From the NCBI GenBank assembly GCA_913775265.1, contig CAJYJH010000012.1:1-34517 (forward strand): DNA of 34,517 bases, given 5' to 3'. A program made the translations under genes and the position numbers. The notes beneath the pieces are model-generated. The model saw only the letters and a program-made list of their open reading frames with translations, was not told the origin of the DNA and did not search any database. Shown here one piece after another: positions 1 through 8,657 of the stretch. How positions within the stretch are numbered: position 1 is the first letter of the stretch; each line of letters opens with the position of its first letter. This stretch comes from an uncultured Mucilaginibacter sp. (GTDB taxonomy: Bacteria > Bacteroidota > Bacteroidia > Sphingobacteriales > Sphingobacteriaceae).

Positions 1-873
1 AAGCAGGCGCATTTTAAGTACGTCGCCCAGTTCATCATTGGGGTAGGTCAGGGCCGCCTCGCGCAGCATGTTAGGTTTCAGTTGGTCTTCGTCGGGGTTA
101 GTAAGCAGTGCCTGCCTGCGCAGGTTAAAGGTGGCGTACCACAAGTATTCGGTGCTCAGTGCAACGTTCTTACCCGTCAAAGGCACCATTTTTTCGAAAT
201 CATAATAAGATGGTTTAACCTGAATAGCATTGCCTGTTTTAAATGATTTGTCGAACGGTACATGATATTTCAAAAAGGCGTTGTTGTAATTAAGTCGCTG
301 TAGTTCGCGTTGCTTAAAGCCTTGTGGCAGCGTGCCTTGGTAAGCCGACAAAAAGTTAAGGTTGATGTGATTGATAGAGTCGGCCAGGTGCGGAAAGGTG
401 TCAAAGTTTTGCAAAGTGGCGCCTATGCGATAGTAAACCTGGTTGTCGCGTTCGGCTTTCCGGTAGGCCTGGTAGTAAGTGTTTTCGTCTTTCAGGTCGC
501 CATTAAAAGTAACCGAGCGGGGAGAGGTGCCTTCAATAACACATTCTACCGTTTTACCGGGAGCGTTATAAATGATGAACGGAAAACTGCCCGTCCGGAT
601 AAAATCGGGATAGTAAAACTTCAGATCAAATGTTTGCTGCCCGCCCGGCACCACCACTACTTCAGCACTTTGCGTGCCCGTTGGCAGGTGATGATCAACC
701 GTAGCGGTTAATTTTATAGTATCGGGGGTGTGATTGATGATGATGGTAGTAGCCGGTTTACCTTTTAGGCTAATCAAGCTTTTATTCAGATAATGTACCT
801 TGCTTTGCGGCGCTTGTGCAAAGGTGCGCAGGCAGGGTAGGGTTAGGATAATGATAAGGATCCATCGGTTCAT
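1..873 (-). CDS. Secreted protein, probable TlpA-family N-terminal part (truncated by window edge)
   Basis: An open frame of 291 codons runs without a stop from an ATG at 873 to the left edge, so the C-terminus is missing. The start is followed by a clear signal peptide (MNRWILIIILTLPCLRTFAQ), so the protein is exported to the periplasm or outer membrane. After it comes a beta-rich stretch (about residues 22-110) and then a helical, Tyr/Asn-rich segment ending in EAALTYPNDELGD. This resembles the long N-terminal region found before the thioredoxin domain in the TlpA-like proteins at 2630 and 15069. The thioredoxin domain itself would lie outside the window, so the family call is inference. 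No partner gene is visible on the same strand. A 16-bp perfect palindrome lies 7 nt upstream of the start codon. Confidence 0.6.
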   Translation of the reverse strand, partial: MNRWILIIILTLPCLRTFAQAPQSKVHYLNKSLISLKGKPATTIIINHTPDTIKLTATVDHHLPTGTQSAEVVVVPGGQQTFDLKFYYPDFIRTGSFPFIIYNAPGKTVECVIEGTSPRSVTFNGDLKDENTYYQAYRKAERDNQVYYRIGATLQNFDTFPHLADSINHINLNFLSAYQGTLPQGFKQRELQRLNYNNAFLKYHVPFDKSFKTGNAIQVKPSYYDFEKMVPLTGKNVALSTEYLWYATFNLRRQALLTNPDEDQLKPNMLREAALTYPNDELGDVLKMRLL

Positions 874-1177
874 TATCAAAACTAAATATTTAGTTATTGA
901 GATGCAAGTGTTTTGTGTTGATATAAGTTAGCTGGTATAATGGGTGAGGCTCTTGTGTTTTAAAAACGCTGATCAGTGTGATGCTTTATGTTGCTACAAA
1001 CCATCCTCCATGTGATGTAGCCGGTAACCTCTTTATACAAAAAAACTGTCTGCAGATCATGTGATGATCACACCATTTAAAAGCTGCAAAGTCATCTGCA
1101 TCATAAATTTCCGCAAAAAATGTCAGGTATTTAAGATGATTAAGCTATATTCAGAGCGTCACAATTATTGCATCATC
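874..1177. other. Divergent intergenic space with a 16-bp palindrome
   Basis: This space separates two divergent secreted-protein genes and should hold both promoters. A perfect palindrome, AACTAAATATTTAGTT, lies at 880-895 directly upstream of the minus-strand gene. Near 1003-1022 is an ACAAACCATCCTCCATGTG element; a close relative (ACAAATCATCCTCCGTGC) occurs near 17328 upstream of another lipoprotein gene. No convincing TAnnTTTG box was found on either strand. Confidence 0.4.
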
Positions 1178-2479
1178 ATGAAATACATTAGCTGGTGGGT
1201 TTTAATGCTTGTAGTTCCTTTTACGGCACTGGCCCAAACTAAACCGTCGTCCCTCGTTTACACATCCGATATCGACCGCTTTTGGCTGGCTTACGATAGC
1301 GCCCGCACTACAAAGGATACTTTAAAACAGCAACATTATCTCCAGCGGCTATATATCGATCCGGGAACCGAAGGCTTGCATGCATTTATGAAGGCCCGTA
1401 ATTATGATGCCGGGTTGTGGGCAAAGCTTATTAACAGGTACCCGAAATTTTGGAACAGTATCAGGCTAAATACGCTTAAAGTTAAAAATCAGGCGCCCGC
1501 TATCGAGGCAAGCATCAAGAGGTTTAAAAAGCTATATCCCGAAATGAGCACCTCGCGTATGTATTTCACGGTTGGAGGCTTGCGTTCGGGTGGTACAACA
1601 ACTAATGACATGGTTTTGGTGGGTGCCGAAATTGCCACTGCCGATAAAAATACTGATGCCAGCGAGTTGAGCGATTGGTTGATGTCGGTTTTTCAAAATC
1701 AGGATGCGGCCAACCTGGTAAGTTTAAACGTACACGAGTATGTGCATACCCAGCAAAAGGGCGGAGGCGAAACGTTATTGGTTAAGAGCATACAGGAAGG
1801 TTCTGCCGATTTTATAGCCGAATTGGTGACCAAAATAACCAACAACAGCCCGTACATGGTTTACGGTGGAGCGCACGAAGCCGAACTGAAAAATAAATTT
1901 AAAATTGACATGTTCAGCTCATCCGTGGTAAATTGGCTTTACAATGGTACACAGGCCAACCATGCCGACTTAGGTTACTTTATGGGGTATGTAATTTGTA
2001 AAGCTTACTATAACAATCATGCCAATAAAAAGCAGGCCATTAAAGACATCATCGAGCTAAATTACGCCGATGAAAGCCGGGTAATTGCCTTCCTGTCGGC
2101 ATCGCGATACTATCCGGAGGCCATCAATAAAGACGAATTGCTAAAGCAGTATGCACAAAGGCAGCCCGTTATCACCGGCTTTTCGCCTGCCATCGAATCT
2201 AAGACAGACGTGCCGGCTACCTTAACCGAGCTGACCTTTAATTTTTCGGAGCCAATGGGTAAAGGCATTTCCATTAATTTGGGCGAGGGTGGTAAAGAGC
2301 ATTTTCCGATAACAGGTGTTGTGGGTTTTAGTGCCGATGCAAAGTCGCTCACCGTAAAGCTGTCGTTACAACCCGGTAAAAACTACGATTTTTTGGCTAC
2401 CGGCCTAAGTTTCCGGTCGCAGGCGGGTTACCCGCTTAAAGCGTATAAAGTACATTTCAGTACTCAAAAAGCAGAGTAA
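1178..2479 (+). CDS. Secreted zinc metalloprotease-like protein (DUF2268-like) with C-terminal Ig-like domain
   Basis: 433 residues from the ATG at 1178, which places a good signal peptide at the N-terminus (MKYISWWVLMLVVPFTALAQ). The frame stays open upstream to 1061, but that extension would bury the signal. The core contains an HExxH zinc motif, HEYVH at residues 186-190, followed by a glutamate in SIQEGSADF that could be the third zinc ligand. This arrangement is known from DUF2268-type predicted Zn-proteases of Bacteroidota. The last 100 or so residues (from PVITGFSPA) look like a bacterial Ig-like Big_5 domain with a conserved FNFSEPM strand. The protein probably acts in the periplasm or at the outer membrane; its substrate is unknown. 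It is monocistronic, with about 150 nt to the next gene. Confidence 0.75.
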   Translation: MKYISWWVLMLVVPFTALAQTKPSSLVYTSDIDRFWLAYDSARTTKDTLKQQHYLQRLYIDPGTEGLHAFMKARNYDAGLWAKLINRYPKFWNSIRLNTLKVKNQAPAIEASIKRFKKLYPEMSTSRMYFTVGGLRSGGTTTNDMVLVGAEIATADKNTDASELSDWLMSVFQNQDAANLVSLNVHEYVHTQQKGGGETLLVKSIQEGSADFIAELVTKITNNSPYMVYGGAHEAELKNKFKIDMFSSSVVNWLYNGTQANHADLGYFMGYVICKAYYNNHANKKQAIKDIIELNYADESRVIAFLSASRYYPEAINKDELLKQYAQRQPVITGFSPAIESKTDVPATLTELTFNFSEPMGKGISINLGEGGKEHFPITGVVGFSADAKSLTVKLSLQPGKNYDFLATGLSFRSQAGYPLKAYKVHFSTQKAE

Positions 2480-2629
2480 TCATTGAAAAGGCCGATCATA
2501 AGCTGCCATTACAACGTTATTGATAGATTGATGACCGGCTGTAAACCGCGTATTGCCTAACCTTGCCAGTGGGTATGCTCGGATTTAAATGTGCGATAGT
2601 AAGCCTCCATAACCTAAATACCTTCCCGC

Positions 2630-4096
2630 ATGAAAAACCTAAACTTTAATAAAATTACTTTGCTGGCTTTTGCAGCATTGGTAACAGCTGCCGGCTGCAA
2701 GCAAAAGGCTGCGCCCGAAAAGGCTAAACCAACCGGTACCGCTGCCCAAAGTGTATCCCTGATGCTGGATACCGGCAAAGCGAACAAAGAAAGTTTTGAA
2801 AACATCCATCTATATTATCATGATTTGTTTGGCCGAGGGCATACGCCAACGCTAACCGGTGCCCGGCTTAAGCTGCCGTTAAAAGCTCCGGTTATGCTTG
2901 TTAACGCTGATGAAAAACAAACATTCTTTTTGGTTTACCCCGGCGAGCGCGTGTACCTGCGTTACACCCGTACCGATTCGCTGCAGTTGTTCATCCCCCG
3001 TAATGAGCAGCGCACCCGCGAGCTTGATTTTTTCAGGCAGCTGATACAAAAAACCGGTAGTTTGTATTATGCCTTAACGGTGATGCCTTACCATCAAAAA
3101 GTGTCCGGTCTTGATGCTTTGCATAGCAGTGAGCGCGTCATTAACCAGGTTAAAAATAAACGCCTCAACTTTTTAAAGGCTTATGCCACCCGGTACAAAA
3201 TCAGTAATAGTTTTACTCAGCTGGCGGCTCACAGTATTAAAAGCACGGCCATCAATGATTCGCTGCTGCTTTACATTGGCAACAGGCCATGGCTTTTAAA
3301 ACAAGGGCTTTACCAGCAGCAACTTGCAGAAGCTAAAATACCTGCGTTAAAGGCATTAGGCTACAGTACAAATCCATCGTTTTTTGCTGCTTGCGCTAAC
3401 GCAGTAGCATTTGGGTTAGGTGGCGCCCCGGGCGACCGGTATGTTGAAGACACCACGGCTTTAAGACGCCACTTTTACTACATTCAGCAAAAGTTTACCG
3501 GCCGCATTCGCAGTTTTTTGTGGGCAAGCACCCTTTATAATGCTGTTTTTAATAGTGTACCCATAGCTCAAAACTATTGGCAAACGTACCTTTCTCAAAG
3601 CGATGATGCTGTTTATAATCCATTGGTAACTAAGTTGAAAGATAGCGAAAGCTCAATCAAAGATTTTAAGCCGGGTACTAATCAACTGCTCGGCCGTGAT
3701 GGTAAAACAGCATTAAGCTTTGACAGCTTAATAGCTCGCCACAGAAACAAATTGATCCTGCTTGATTTTTGGGCCAGCTGGTGCGGACCGTGCCGTGCCG
3801 AAATACCCGACAGTAAAAAACTGCAGCAGCAGTACGCCGGTAAAAACATCGTATTCGTCAATATATCTACCGATGCTGTAGTGAGCGACTGGCAAAAGGC
3901 CGCACAAGAAGAAGGCATCGGCACACCTGATAGTTACCTGCTGCTCAAAGCCGACCGCTCGCCGCTGGTTAAACGTTATAGTATCTACTCTATCCCGCGT
4001 TACATGCTGATAGGCAAAAACGGCAAGATGATTAACGCCAATGCCCCGCGCCCGAGCGAACCTAAGTTGAAGCAGATGATTGACCAAAACTTGTAA
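2630..4096 (+). CDS. TlpA-family thioredoxin-fold lipoprotein
   Basis: 488 residues. The N-terminus is a lipoprotein signal with lipobox TAAGC (Cys23), so the protein is anchored on the periplasmic side of a membrane. Residues about 40-345 form a family-specific beta and helical N-terminal region. The C-terminal 140 residues are a TlpA/AhpC-TSA thioredoxin fold with active site WCGPC at 384-388 and a cis-proline in SIYSIPRY near 456. Such proteins are thiol-disulfide reductases for exported proteins or cytochrome maturation. In Bacteroidota many paralogues exist and the exact client is unknown. Another member with a CSPC site lies at 15069-16535, and the truncated gene at the left edge is probably a third. 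The start is fixed by the signal peptide. Confidence 0.85.
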   Translation: MKNLNFNKITLLAFAALVTAAGCKQKAAPEKAKPTGTAAQSVSLMLDTGKANKESFENIHLYYHDLFGRGHTPTLTGARLKLPLKAPVMLVNADEKQTFFLVYPGERVYLRYTRTDSLQLFIPRNEQRTRELDFFRQLIQKTGSLYYALTVMPYHQKVSGLDALHSSERVINQVKNKRLNFLKAYATRYKISNSFTQLAAHSIKSTAINDSLLLYIGNRPWLLKQGLYQQQLAEAKIPALKALGYSTNPSFFAACANAVAFGLGGAPGDRYVEDTTALRRHFYYIQQKFTGRIRSFLWASTLYNAVFNSVPIAQNYWQTYLSQSDDAVYNPLVTKLKDSESSIKDFKPGTNQLLGRDGKTALSFDSLIARHRNKLILLDFWASWCGPCRAEIPDSKKLQQQYAGKNIVFVNISTDAVVSDWQKAAQEEGIGTPDSYLLLKADRSPLVKRYSIYSIPRYMLIGKNGKMINANAPRPSEPKLKQMIDQNL

Positions 4097-4447
4097 CGCC
4101 TCAGCTCCTTTAAGGGAGAGTAGCAGCCCCGTCTAAATCCTCTTCGGCAAGGAGGAATTTAATTCAATGCCCATAATACATGCTTAACAGTTATAGGTTT
4201 ATATACCGGCCAATATACCACCGGGATGTTTTAACAGCAGCAATCAATTTTTTTATTAGCCCATGAATGGTATTGTCACAAACTATCCGCCACGCTCAAC
4301 ATGCTGAATTCACAACCTGTTTGGCGGACGTACGGTGATAACACTTACTACAAGCTACTTGATCAAAAAATAATTATATTGCCTTATAATTAATAACGAA
4401 CAGGTAAATCAACTGCTTTAAAACCTATGCAGACAGTATGATTAGCT
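4097..4447. other. Intergenic space with one degenerate GC-stem repeat
   Basis: Positions 4098-4160 carry a decayed copy of the dispersed GC-stem repeat (CTCCTTTAAGGGAG, then GCCCCGTCTAAATCCTC), which may also serve as terminator for the upstream gene. Near 4275 is a TGTCACAAACTATCCGCC element related to the TTTGTGACAACACAAACC palindromes elsewhere in the window. The last 100 nt are AT-rich and probably hold the promoter of the next gene, but no clean consensus was found. Confidence 0.4.
4098..4160. repeat. Dispersed GC-stem repeat (degenerate copy)
   Basis: CTCCTTTAAGGGAG stem followed by GCAGCCCCGTCTAAATCC. It is the most degenerate of six copies; the others are at 6624-6775, 6927-6985, 18729-18832, 22772-22872 and 23236-23390, with the common core CCCCACCTAAATCCTCCCC. 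Confidence 0.5.
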
Positions 4448-5077
4448 ATGCAACCTCATCACACCACCCAACCACAAACACTTGGTAATGACACCACGGC
4501 TCAAGACCTGACCATTTCGGCAGGCAAAGCGCAATTGTTGTCTATGCTGTATTTTTTACCTTTGGCTATCCTTTTTGGTTTGTCTTATATTTTGCTGTGG
4601 CCCAATAAGTTTGGCAAGGCTGCCTACCAGGGCGCTTTACCTGATAATTTAAGTAGTACAACCATGTTAGCGCTGTTCATAGCTGTTATTTTTGCGGGCA
4701 TTGTGGTGCACGAATTGATCCATGGCATCACGTGGTCAATGTTCGCTAAAAAGGGTTTCCGTTCCATGAAGTTTGGTGTGCTCTGGAAATCGTTTACCCC
4801 CTACTGCCACTGCACCGAACCGCTCAGGGTAGGCCATTACATCACTGGTGCGCTGATGCCGGCTTTAGTGTTAGGTATAGTGCCGTTAGTGATTTCCCTC
4901 ATCAAGGGCAATATCCTGGTGTTTTCATTCGGGATATTTTTTACGCTGGCTGCCGGGGGCGATTTTTTGATTGTGAGCATGCTGCGAAAGGTTGATGCCG
5001 GTTTGCTGGTGCAGGATCATCCGTCCAAAATCGGGTGTTTACTGCATGGTAGCGATGGTGCGGAGGTTAACCCCTAA
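4448..5077 (+). CDS. DUF3267-family putative membrane zincin
   Basis: 209 residues. After a short polar N-terminus there are four or more hydrophobic segments (about residues 32-52, 72-92, 130-150 and 155-175). Inside or next to the second is an HExxH-type motif, HELIHG (residues 90-95), followed by the family-typical stretch FGVLWKSFTPYCHC. This arrangement matches DUF3267 (putative zincin peptidase) integral membrane proteins, a family related in layout to site-2-type proteases whose substrates are mostly unknown. The active site would face the inner-membrane bilayer or cytoplasm. The gene is followed after 112 nt by the propeller gene on the same strand, with its own candidate promoter, so a common operon is uncertain. 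Confidence 0.8.
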   Translation: MQPHHTTQPQTLGNDTTAQDLTISAGKAQLLSMLYFLPLAILFGLSYILLWPNKFGKAAYQGALPDNLSSTTMLALFIAVIFAGIVVHELIHGITWSMFAKKGFRSMKFGVLWKSFTPYCHCTEPLRVGHYITGALMPALVLGIVPLVISLIKGNILVFSFGIFFTLAAGGDFLIVSMLRKVDAGLLVQDHPSKIGCLLHGSDGAEVNP

Positions 5078-5117
5078 TAACTTGTTTTGAAGTATTGCGC
5101 AGGTTATAAATAGGCCG

Positions 5118-5149
5118 TCTGCTTAAAAGGATTTGAATAGTTACTTTTG
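5118..5149 (+). promoter_or_regulatory. Candidate Bacteroidota promoter for the propeller gene
   Basis: TACTTTTG at 5142-5149 matches the -7 consensus TAnnTTTG. TCTG at 5118-5121, 20 nt upstream, is a one-mismatch -33 box. Predicted initiation would be near 5156, giving a leader of about 34 nt before the ATG at 5190. Confidence 0.4.
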
Positions 5150-5189
5150 AGCACATAACAAAAGGTTTTTACCTATACATCACCGCCTT

Positions 5190-6623
5190 ATGCCTATACT
5201 GTTGTTGTTTGTGCTTATTGAGATTTTTGGCGTCCCGCTGCTTTTATTAGGCATTATATCTAAGTTGAAGCCCAACAGTCGTTATACATCGCCTTTCCGA
5301 TCGCTTTTACCGGTGTTGCTGGCGGTGGGTATTTCGCTGCTTTTTCTGCTGCCGCTCATCTTATTTTCTGATTTCTATTTCACGTTTTTAATGTGCGTAG
5401 GAGGGGTATTGCTGGTGGTATATTTTTTTGTGAAGGTACACGGTAATGATATCAAGGCTAACCTCAAAGTTAACGGCTCAATACTGGTACTGGGTATAGC
5501 GGGTATTTTGGCGGCTATTTTTGTGGCAGTGATGCCCGGCGAAGAAGAGCAGCAATACAACTACGCCACTGCCCACCAACTGGCCCGTGCCTTAGGAATG
5601 CGCCCGGTTGAAAAGAATGTTGTTTTTAAGGATGCCAAGCTGATTATTAAAGGCGATACGGTAATAGGTAGATCAGAGTACTTTGCCCTGCCGCCGCCCG
5701 TATTTAATGCCCGCGGTAAATTATTTTACCATCTGTTGTCGCAGCCGGGCACATTCAACGTCATTAAACCCCGGGATGGATTACAAAACGAACAGGTAGC
5801 CGAATCTTTGTTTTCGCCGGTACATTATTACAACAAAACACTGTGCCTTTATGTGGGCGATGGCAGGCTGGCAACCATGAACATTAATGGGCAGCTGGCT
5901 AAAAGCAGCGTACAGGTAGGTTCTTATGCCTCGCAAGCGTATCTGGTTTATCAGGATAAAGCCATTACGTCTGATGCCGGGGGCATTTATGTGGTTAGCC
6001 TGCGCACGAGTGACATTTTGTGGCAGCGTAAATACAAAGAGTATGAAGCCTCGTTTAATACCATGCTCGATGGCAACCTGCTGGTGATTAACATTAATAA
6101 AGACATCCAGCAAAAAGACAGCTCGTTTACCGAACAACAGTGCCTGGCCGTCAACCTGGATGATATGAGTATAGCCTGGCAGCACCGGCCTGTTTATGTA
6201 AAGTCGGGCGGTCCGGGTTTAGGTCAAGCGTGGGCGTATTGGGCGGGTAACCATGCGGTGGCCCTGCCTGCCGGTTCCGGCTACGATGTTATAGCCACGC
6301 AAACCGGCCGCATACTTTGCCACTTTAACCAGGGGCAACCTCACATACAATACCTTACCACCAACAGGCTTTACGGTATAGACAGCACCCAAACCCTTAC
6401 CGCCTGGAACCTGCAAACCCAAACCCGGCTATGGCAAAGGCCGGCCGATGCCACCGTGCTGGTGCATCAAAACAGTATCGTATGTAAACACAACGACACC
6501 TTGAGCGTGGTTGATATGCGTACGGGTGAGGTTAAAAAGCGCTTGTTGCTTAAACAGCCTTTGCCTCCAACGCTGGCTATCCAAAATAACGTTTTGCATG
6601 TTGATGATACATTGTACCGGTAA
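5190..6623 (+). CDS. Membrane-anchored PQQ-like beta-propeller protein
   Basis: 477 residues. The first 120 residues contain four hydrophobic segments (about 1-23, 38-62, 63-82 and 96-114), so the N-terminus is embedded in the inner membrane. The rest is a soluble domain of repeated beta-blades of the PQQ-like type, recognisable by recurring patterns such as SLRTSDILWQRKY, NLDDMSIAWQHRP, NLQTQTRLWQRP and DMRTGEVKKRLL. Each has the 'variable read-out, then W-Q/K-R' signature of these propellers. The domain is probably extracytoplasmic. No catalytic or cofactor residues can be assigned, so a scaffold or sensor role is as likely as an enzyme. A candidate promoter lies directly upstream. Confidence 0.75.
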   Translation: MPILLLFVLIEIFGVPLLLLGIISKLKPNSRYTSPFRSLLPVLLAVGISLLFLLPLILFSDFYFTFLMCVGGVLLVVYFFVKVHGNDIKANLKVNGSILVLGIAGILAAIFVAVMPGEEEQQYNYATAHQLARALGMRPVEKNVVFKDAKLIIKGDTVIGRSEYFALPPPVFNARGKLFYHLLSQPGTFNVIKPRDGLQNEQVAESLFSPVHYYNKTLCLYVGDGRLATMNINGQLAKSSVQVGSYASQAYLVYQDKAITSDAGGIYVVSLRTSDILWQRKYKEYEASFNTMLDGNLLVININKDIQQKDSSFTEQQCLAVNLDDMSIAWQHRPVYVKSGGPGLGQAWAYWAGNHAVALPAGSGYDVIATQTGRILCHFNQGQPHIQYLTTNRLYGIDSTQTLTAWNLQTQTRLWQRPADATVLVHQNSIVCKHNDTLSVVDMRTGEVKKRLLLKQPLPPTLAIQNNVLHVDDTLYR

Positions 6624-7043
6624 CTCCCCAGGCCCCTGAAGGGGGAGTGGCCCCACCCAAAGTCCTCCCCGGAAGAACCTCTCCTAAATCCTCTCCCAAG
6701 GAGAAGACTTTTGATTAGCATTGATGGTAGATAATTTTGTTAATTCTTCAAATTCAGTAAATTCAGATTCAGACAAATAGTAAAGCGGTAGAGATGATTC
6801 AATTTAACCACAAGTGGGACGCTTGCGGCAGCAGTAATACATTGGGTAGGTTCATTAAATCAGTAAAGTCTGATTTAAATTTTCGTTTACTCAGACAGCA
6901 ACATTGATTTTCATAAAAGCAATTTAAAGTCCTCCCTTCCGGGGAGGATTTAGGTGGGGCTGCTCACCTTTAGGGCTTGGGGGGCTTGGCTTCGGGCTAA
7001 ACACTTTGTCCACCTGTTTGTAATACATCCATAACCATCCCGA
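6624..7043. repeat. Intergenic space filled with dispersed palindromic repeats
   Basis: The 420 nt hold three repeat copies and no gene. 6624-6775 is a long copy of the GC-stem family (CCCCTGAAGGGGGAG, CCCCACCCAAAGTCCTCCCC, then an AT-rich tail ending AATTCAGTAAATTCAGA). 6806-6833 is a copy of the small palindromic family AACCACAAG...CTTGCGGCAGCA. 6927-6985 is a second GC-stem copy in the opposite orientation (CCTCCCTTCCGGGGAGG, TTTAGGTGGGGCTG). The stems next to 6624 may act as terminator for the upstream gene. Confidence 0.65.
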
Positions 7044-8387
7044 ATGTCGAAGGTAAATTCAAATCAGCAGGACTTGGCCTTGCATGTGCTCGATAAGCTC
7101 AAACATGTAAAGCTGCCCTTACCTATACCGCCGCTGGCCGTGCTCGAGGAGTTGTTTGAGGTGTTGTTTTACACCAGCATGCAAACCGAGGAGGCTCACC
7201 TGGTTAAGGTTACCGTTACCCTCATCGACCCGGATAACCCCGACCCCAAACCGCCCAAACGCATCGTGGCCGAACGCTGGAGCGTGGTGCCTTTTGATGT
7301 GCCGCTGGAGTACAACATCCGCACGCTCACCAAGCTATCCAACGCGGCCGACCCATCTACCACCTCGCTGGCGGTATACTATAATGCGGCAGGCAAGCTG
7401 TTTATTTGGGGGATGATTGACCAGGCCATCCATTACCAGAGTTTCTTGAATTACGAGTCGGACTCGGGCTCCGAGCAGCCGGGTTTGTTCCAGGTATCCA
7501 TCAGCAACGTGGGCACGCTTAACGTGTTGTTTGATTACGAACTGCTGGCCACCCTGAAGCAAAACGTGCTGGTATCGCGCTATCTGGATGTGTTTACCAT
7601 TGGTCCGGTATCTAAGATATTGAAGGATAACGCCGCCGACCTGAGAGATGAGCTGAGCGAGTTTTTAAAAGAAAACTACCCCGGCGAGGACCCCGCAGAG
7701 TGGGAAACTTTCATCGACGAGTTGTGGATACAAACCATATCGCGCCTGCTGCTGCGCATCCAGAACTACCGGCATGGCGGCGCGTTGCTGATTACGGATA
7801 GTCACCCGGATGCCGATGTGAAGTATAACATCAAATACAACCGCCTGCGGATGGCCATGTCGCGCTATGGTAAGGAGGTGATTCGTAATTACATGGTAGA
7901 GAGCCTGATTGATGACGAGATTGACCGGGGCAAGCGCGTTATCTCTAAAGACTGGTACCAAGAGGAGGCCCGCTCGCTGGTGGCCAAGGAAGAAATTGGC
8001 GACGAGATAAAAGGCGCTATTTCCTTTCTGGCCTCGCATACCTGTGTGGATGGCGTGCTGCTTTTCGACCGCGACATGACCTCCAAGGGCTTTGGCGTAG
8101 TACTCAAGAGCCGCAAGATGCCGCGTAAAATATATGTATCCAACACCTCAACGGCCGCACCCAAATCGCTCAAGGCCGTCGACCCCATGCACTTCGGCAC
8201 CCGCCACCGCTCGATGATTGCCTACTGCTATAACCACCCCGAAGCCCTGGGCCTGGTGGTATCGCAAGACGGCGACATCCGCGCCTTTCACCGCGTTGAA
8301 GAAAAACTCATCATGTGGGAAAACATCAAAACCCAGCAGTTTCTAAAAAGCCGTAAAATTAAGAGGTCGTCTGGGAGTGGTAGTTGA
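7044..8387 (+). CDS. DisA_N-like (DACNV-type) nucleotide-signalling protein
   Basis: 447 residues, cytosolic (no signal or membrane segment). The C-terminal part, about residues 325-420, reads like a divergent DisA_N diadenylate cyclase domain. CVDGVLLFDRD (DG at 336-337) corresponds to the DGA motif, and FGTRHRSMIAYC (GTRHR at 385-389) to the GTRHR motif, followed by the family-typical ALGLVVSQDGDIRAF. In DisA these motifs bind and cyclise ATP to c-di-AMP. Here the DGA alanine is Val, so activity is uncertain. The N-terminal 320 residues match no fold I can name and fit the sensor-plus-DisA_N-variant proteins called DACNV in comparative genomics of nucleotide signalling. The gene stands alone between repeat-rich spaces and is GC-richer than the genes around it. 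It could be a synthase or a catalytically dead sensor. Confidence 0.7.
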   Translation: MSKVNSNQQDLALHVLDKLKHVKLPLPIPPLAVLEELFEVLFYTSMQTEEAHLVKVTVTLIDPDNPDPKPPKRIVAERWSVVPFDVPLEYNIRTLTKLSNAADPSTTSLAVYYNAAGKLFIWGMIDQAIHYQSFLNYESDSGSEQPGLFQVSISNVGTLNVLFDYELLATLKQNVLVSRYLDVFTIGPVSKILKDNAADLRDELSEFLKENYPGEDPAEWETFIDELWIQTISRLLLRIQNYRHGGALLITDSHPDADVKYNIKYNRLRMAMSRYGKEVIRNYMVESLIDDEIDRGKRVISKDWYQEEARSLVAKEEIGDEIKGAISFLASHTCVDGVLLFDRDMTSKGFGVVLKSRKMPRKIYVSNTSTAAPKSLKAVDPMHFGTRHRSMIAYCYNHPEALGLVVSQDGDIRAFHRVEEKLIMWENIKTQQFLKSRKIKRSSGSGS

Positions 8388-8657
8388 AGGAGTGAATGAT
8401 AGAGTGAGTGAGTAAAAAAGACGTCATGCCGATGAATAACGGCGTCTCTCATTCTAAATAATTTTTTAAATTAAGGCAGTTAAAATCACCGGCGGAGTAC
8501 AAACGGTGTTAGAGCATGCCTAAACAAACTTTTGTTAGCTATGGTGCCGGTCTAAACCACTGTGCTTAACTACATCAATGTTTGCAGCTCGTGGTGGAGT
8601 GATGATGTTTATGGCAATTTGCAAAAATTTTTATGCAATTATTTGTTTCAGTTAGGG
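8388..8657. other. Intergenic space with a hairpin terminator candidate
   Basis: AGACG at 8420-8424 pairs with CGTCT near 8443-8447, with CCG/CGG pairing inside, just downstream of the DACNV-type gene and followed by an AT-rich stretch. This may be its terminator. A short GAGT tandem run (about 8398-8411) precedes it. The frame of the next gene stays open from 8562, but its signal peptide starts at 8658. Confidence 0.4.

Noticed and set aside
310..711. 133-codon plus-strand open frame near the left edge
   Set aside because: It is antisense to the secreted protein on the minus strand, which has a signal peptide and stays open for 291 codons.
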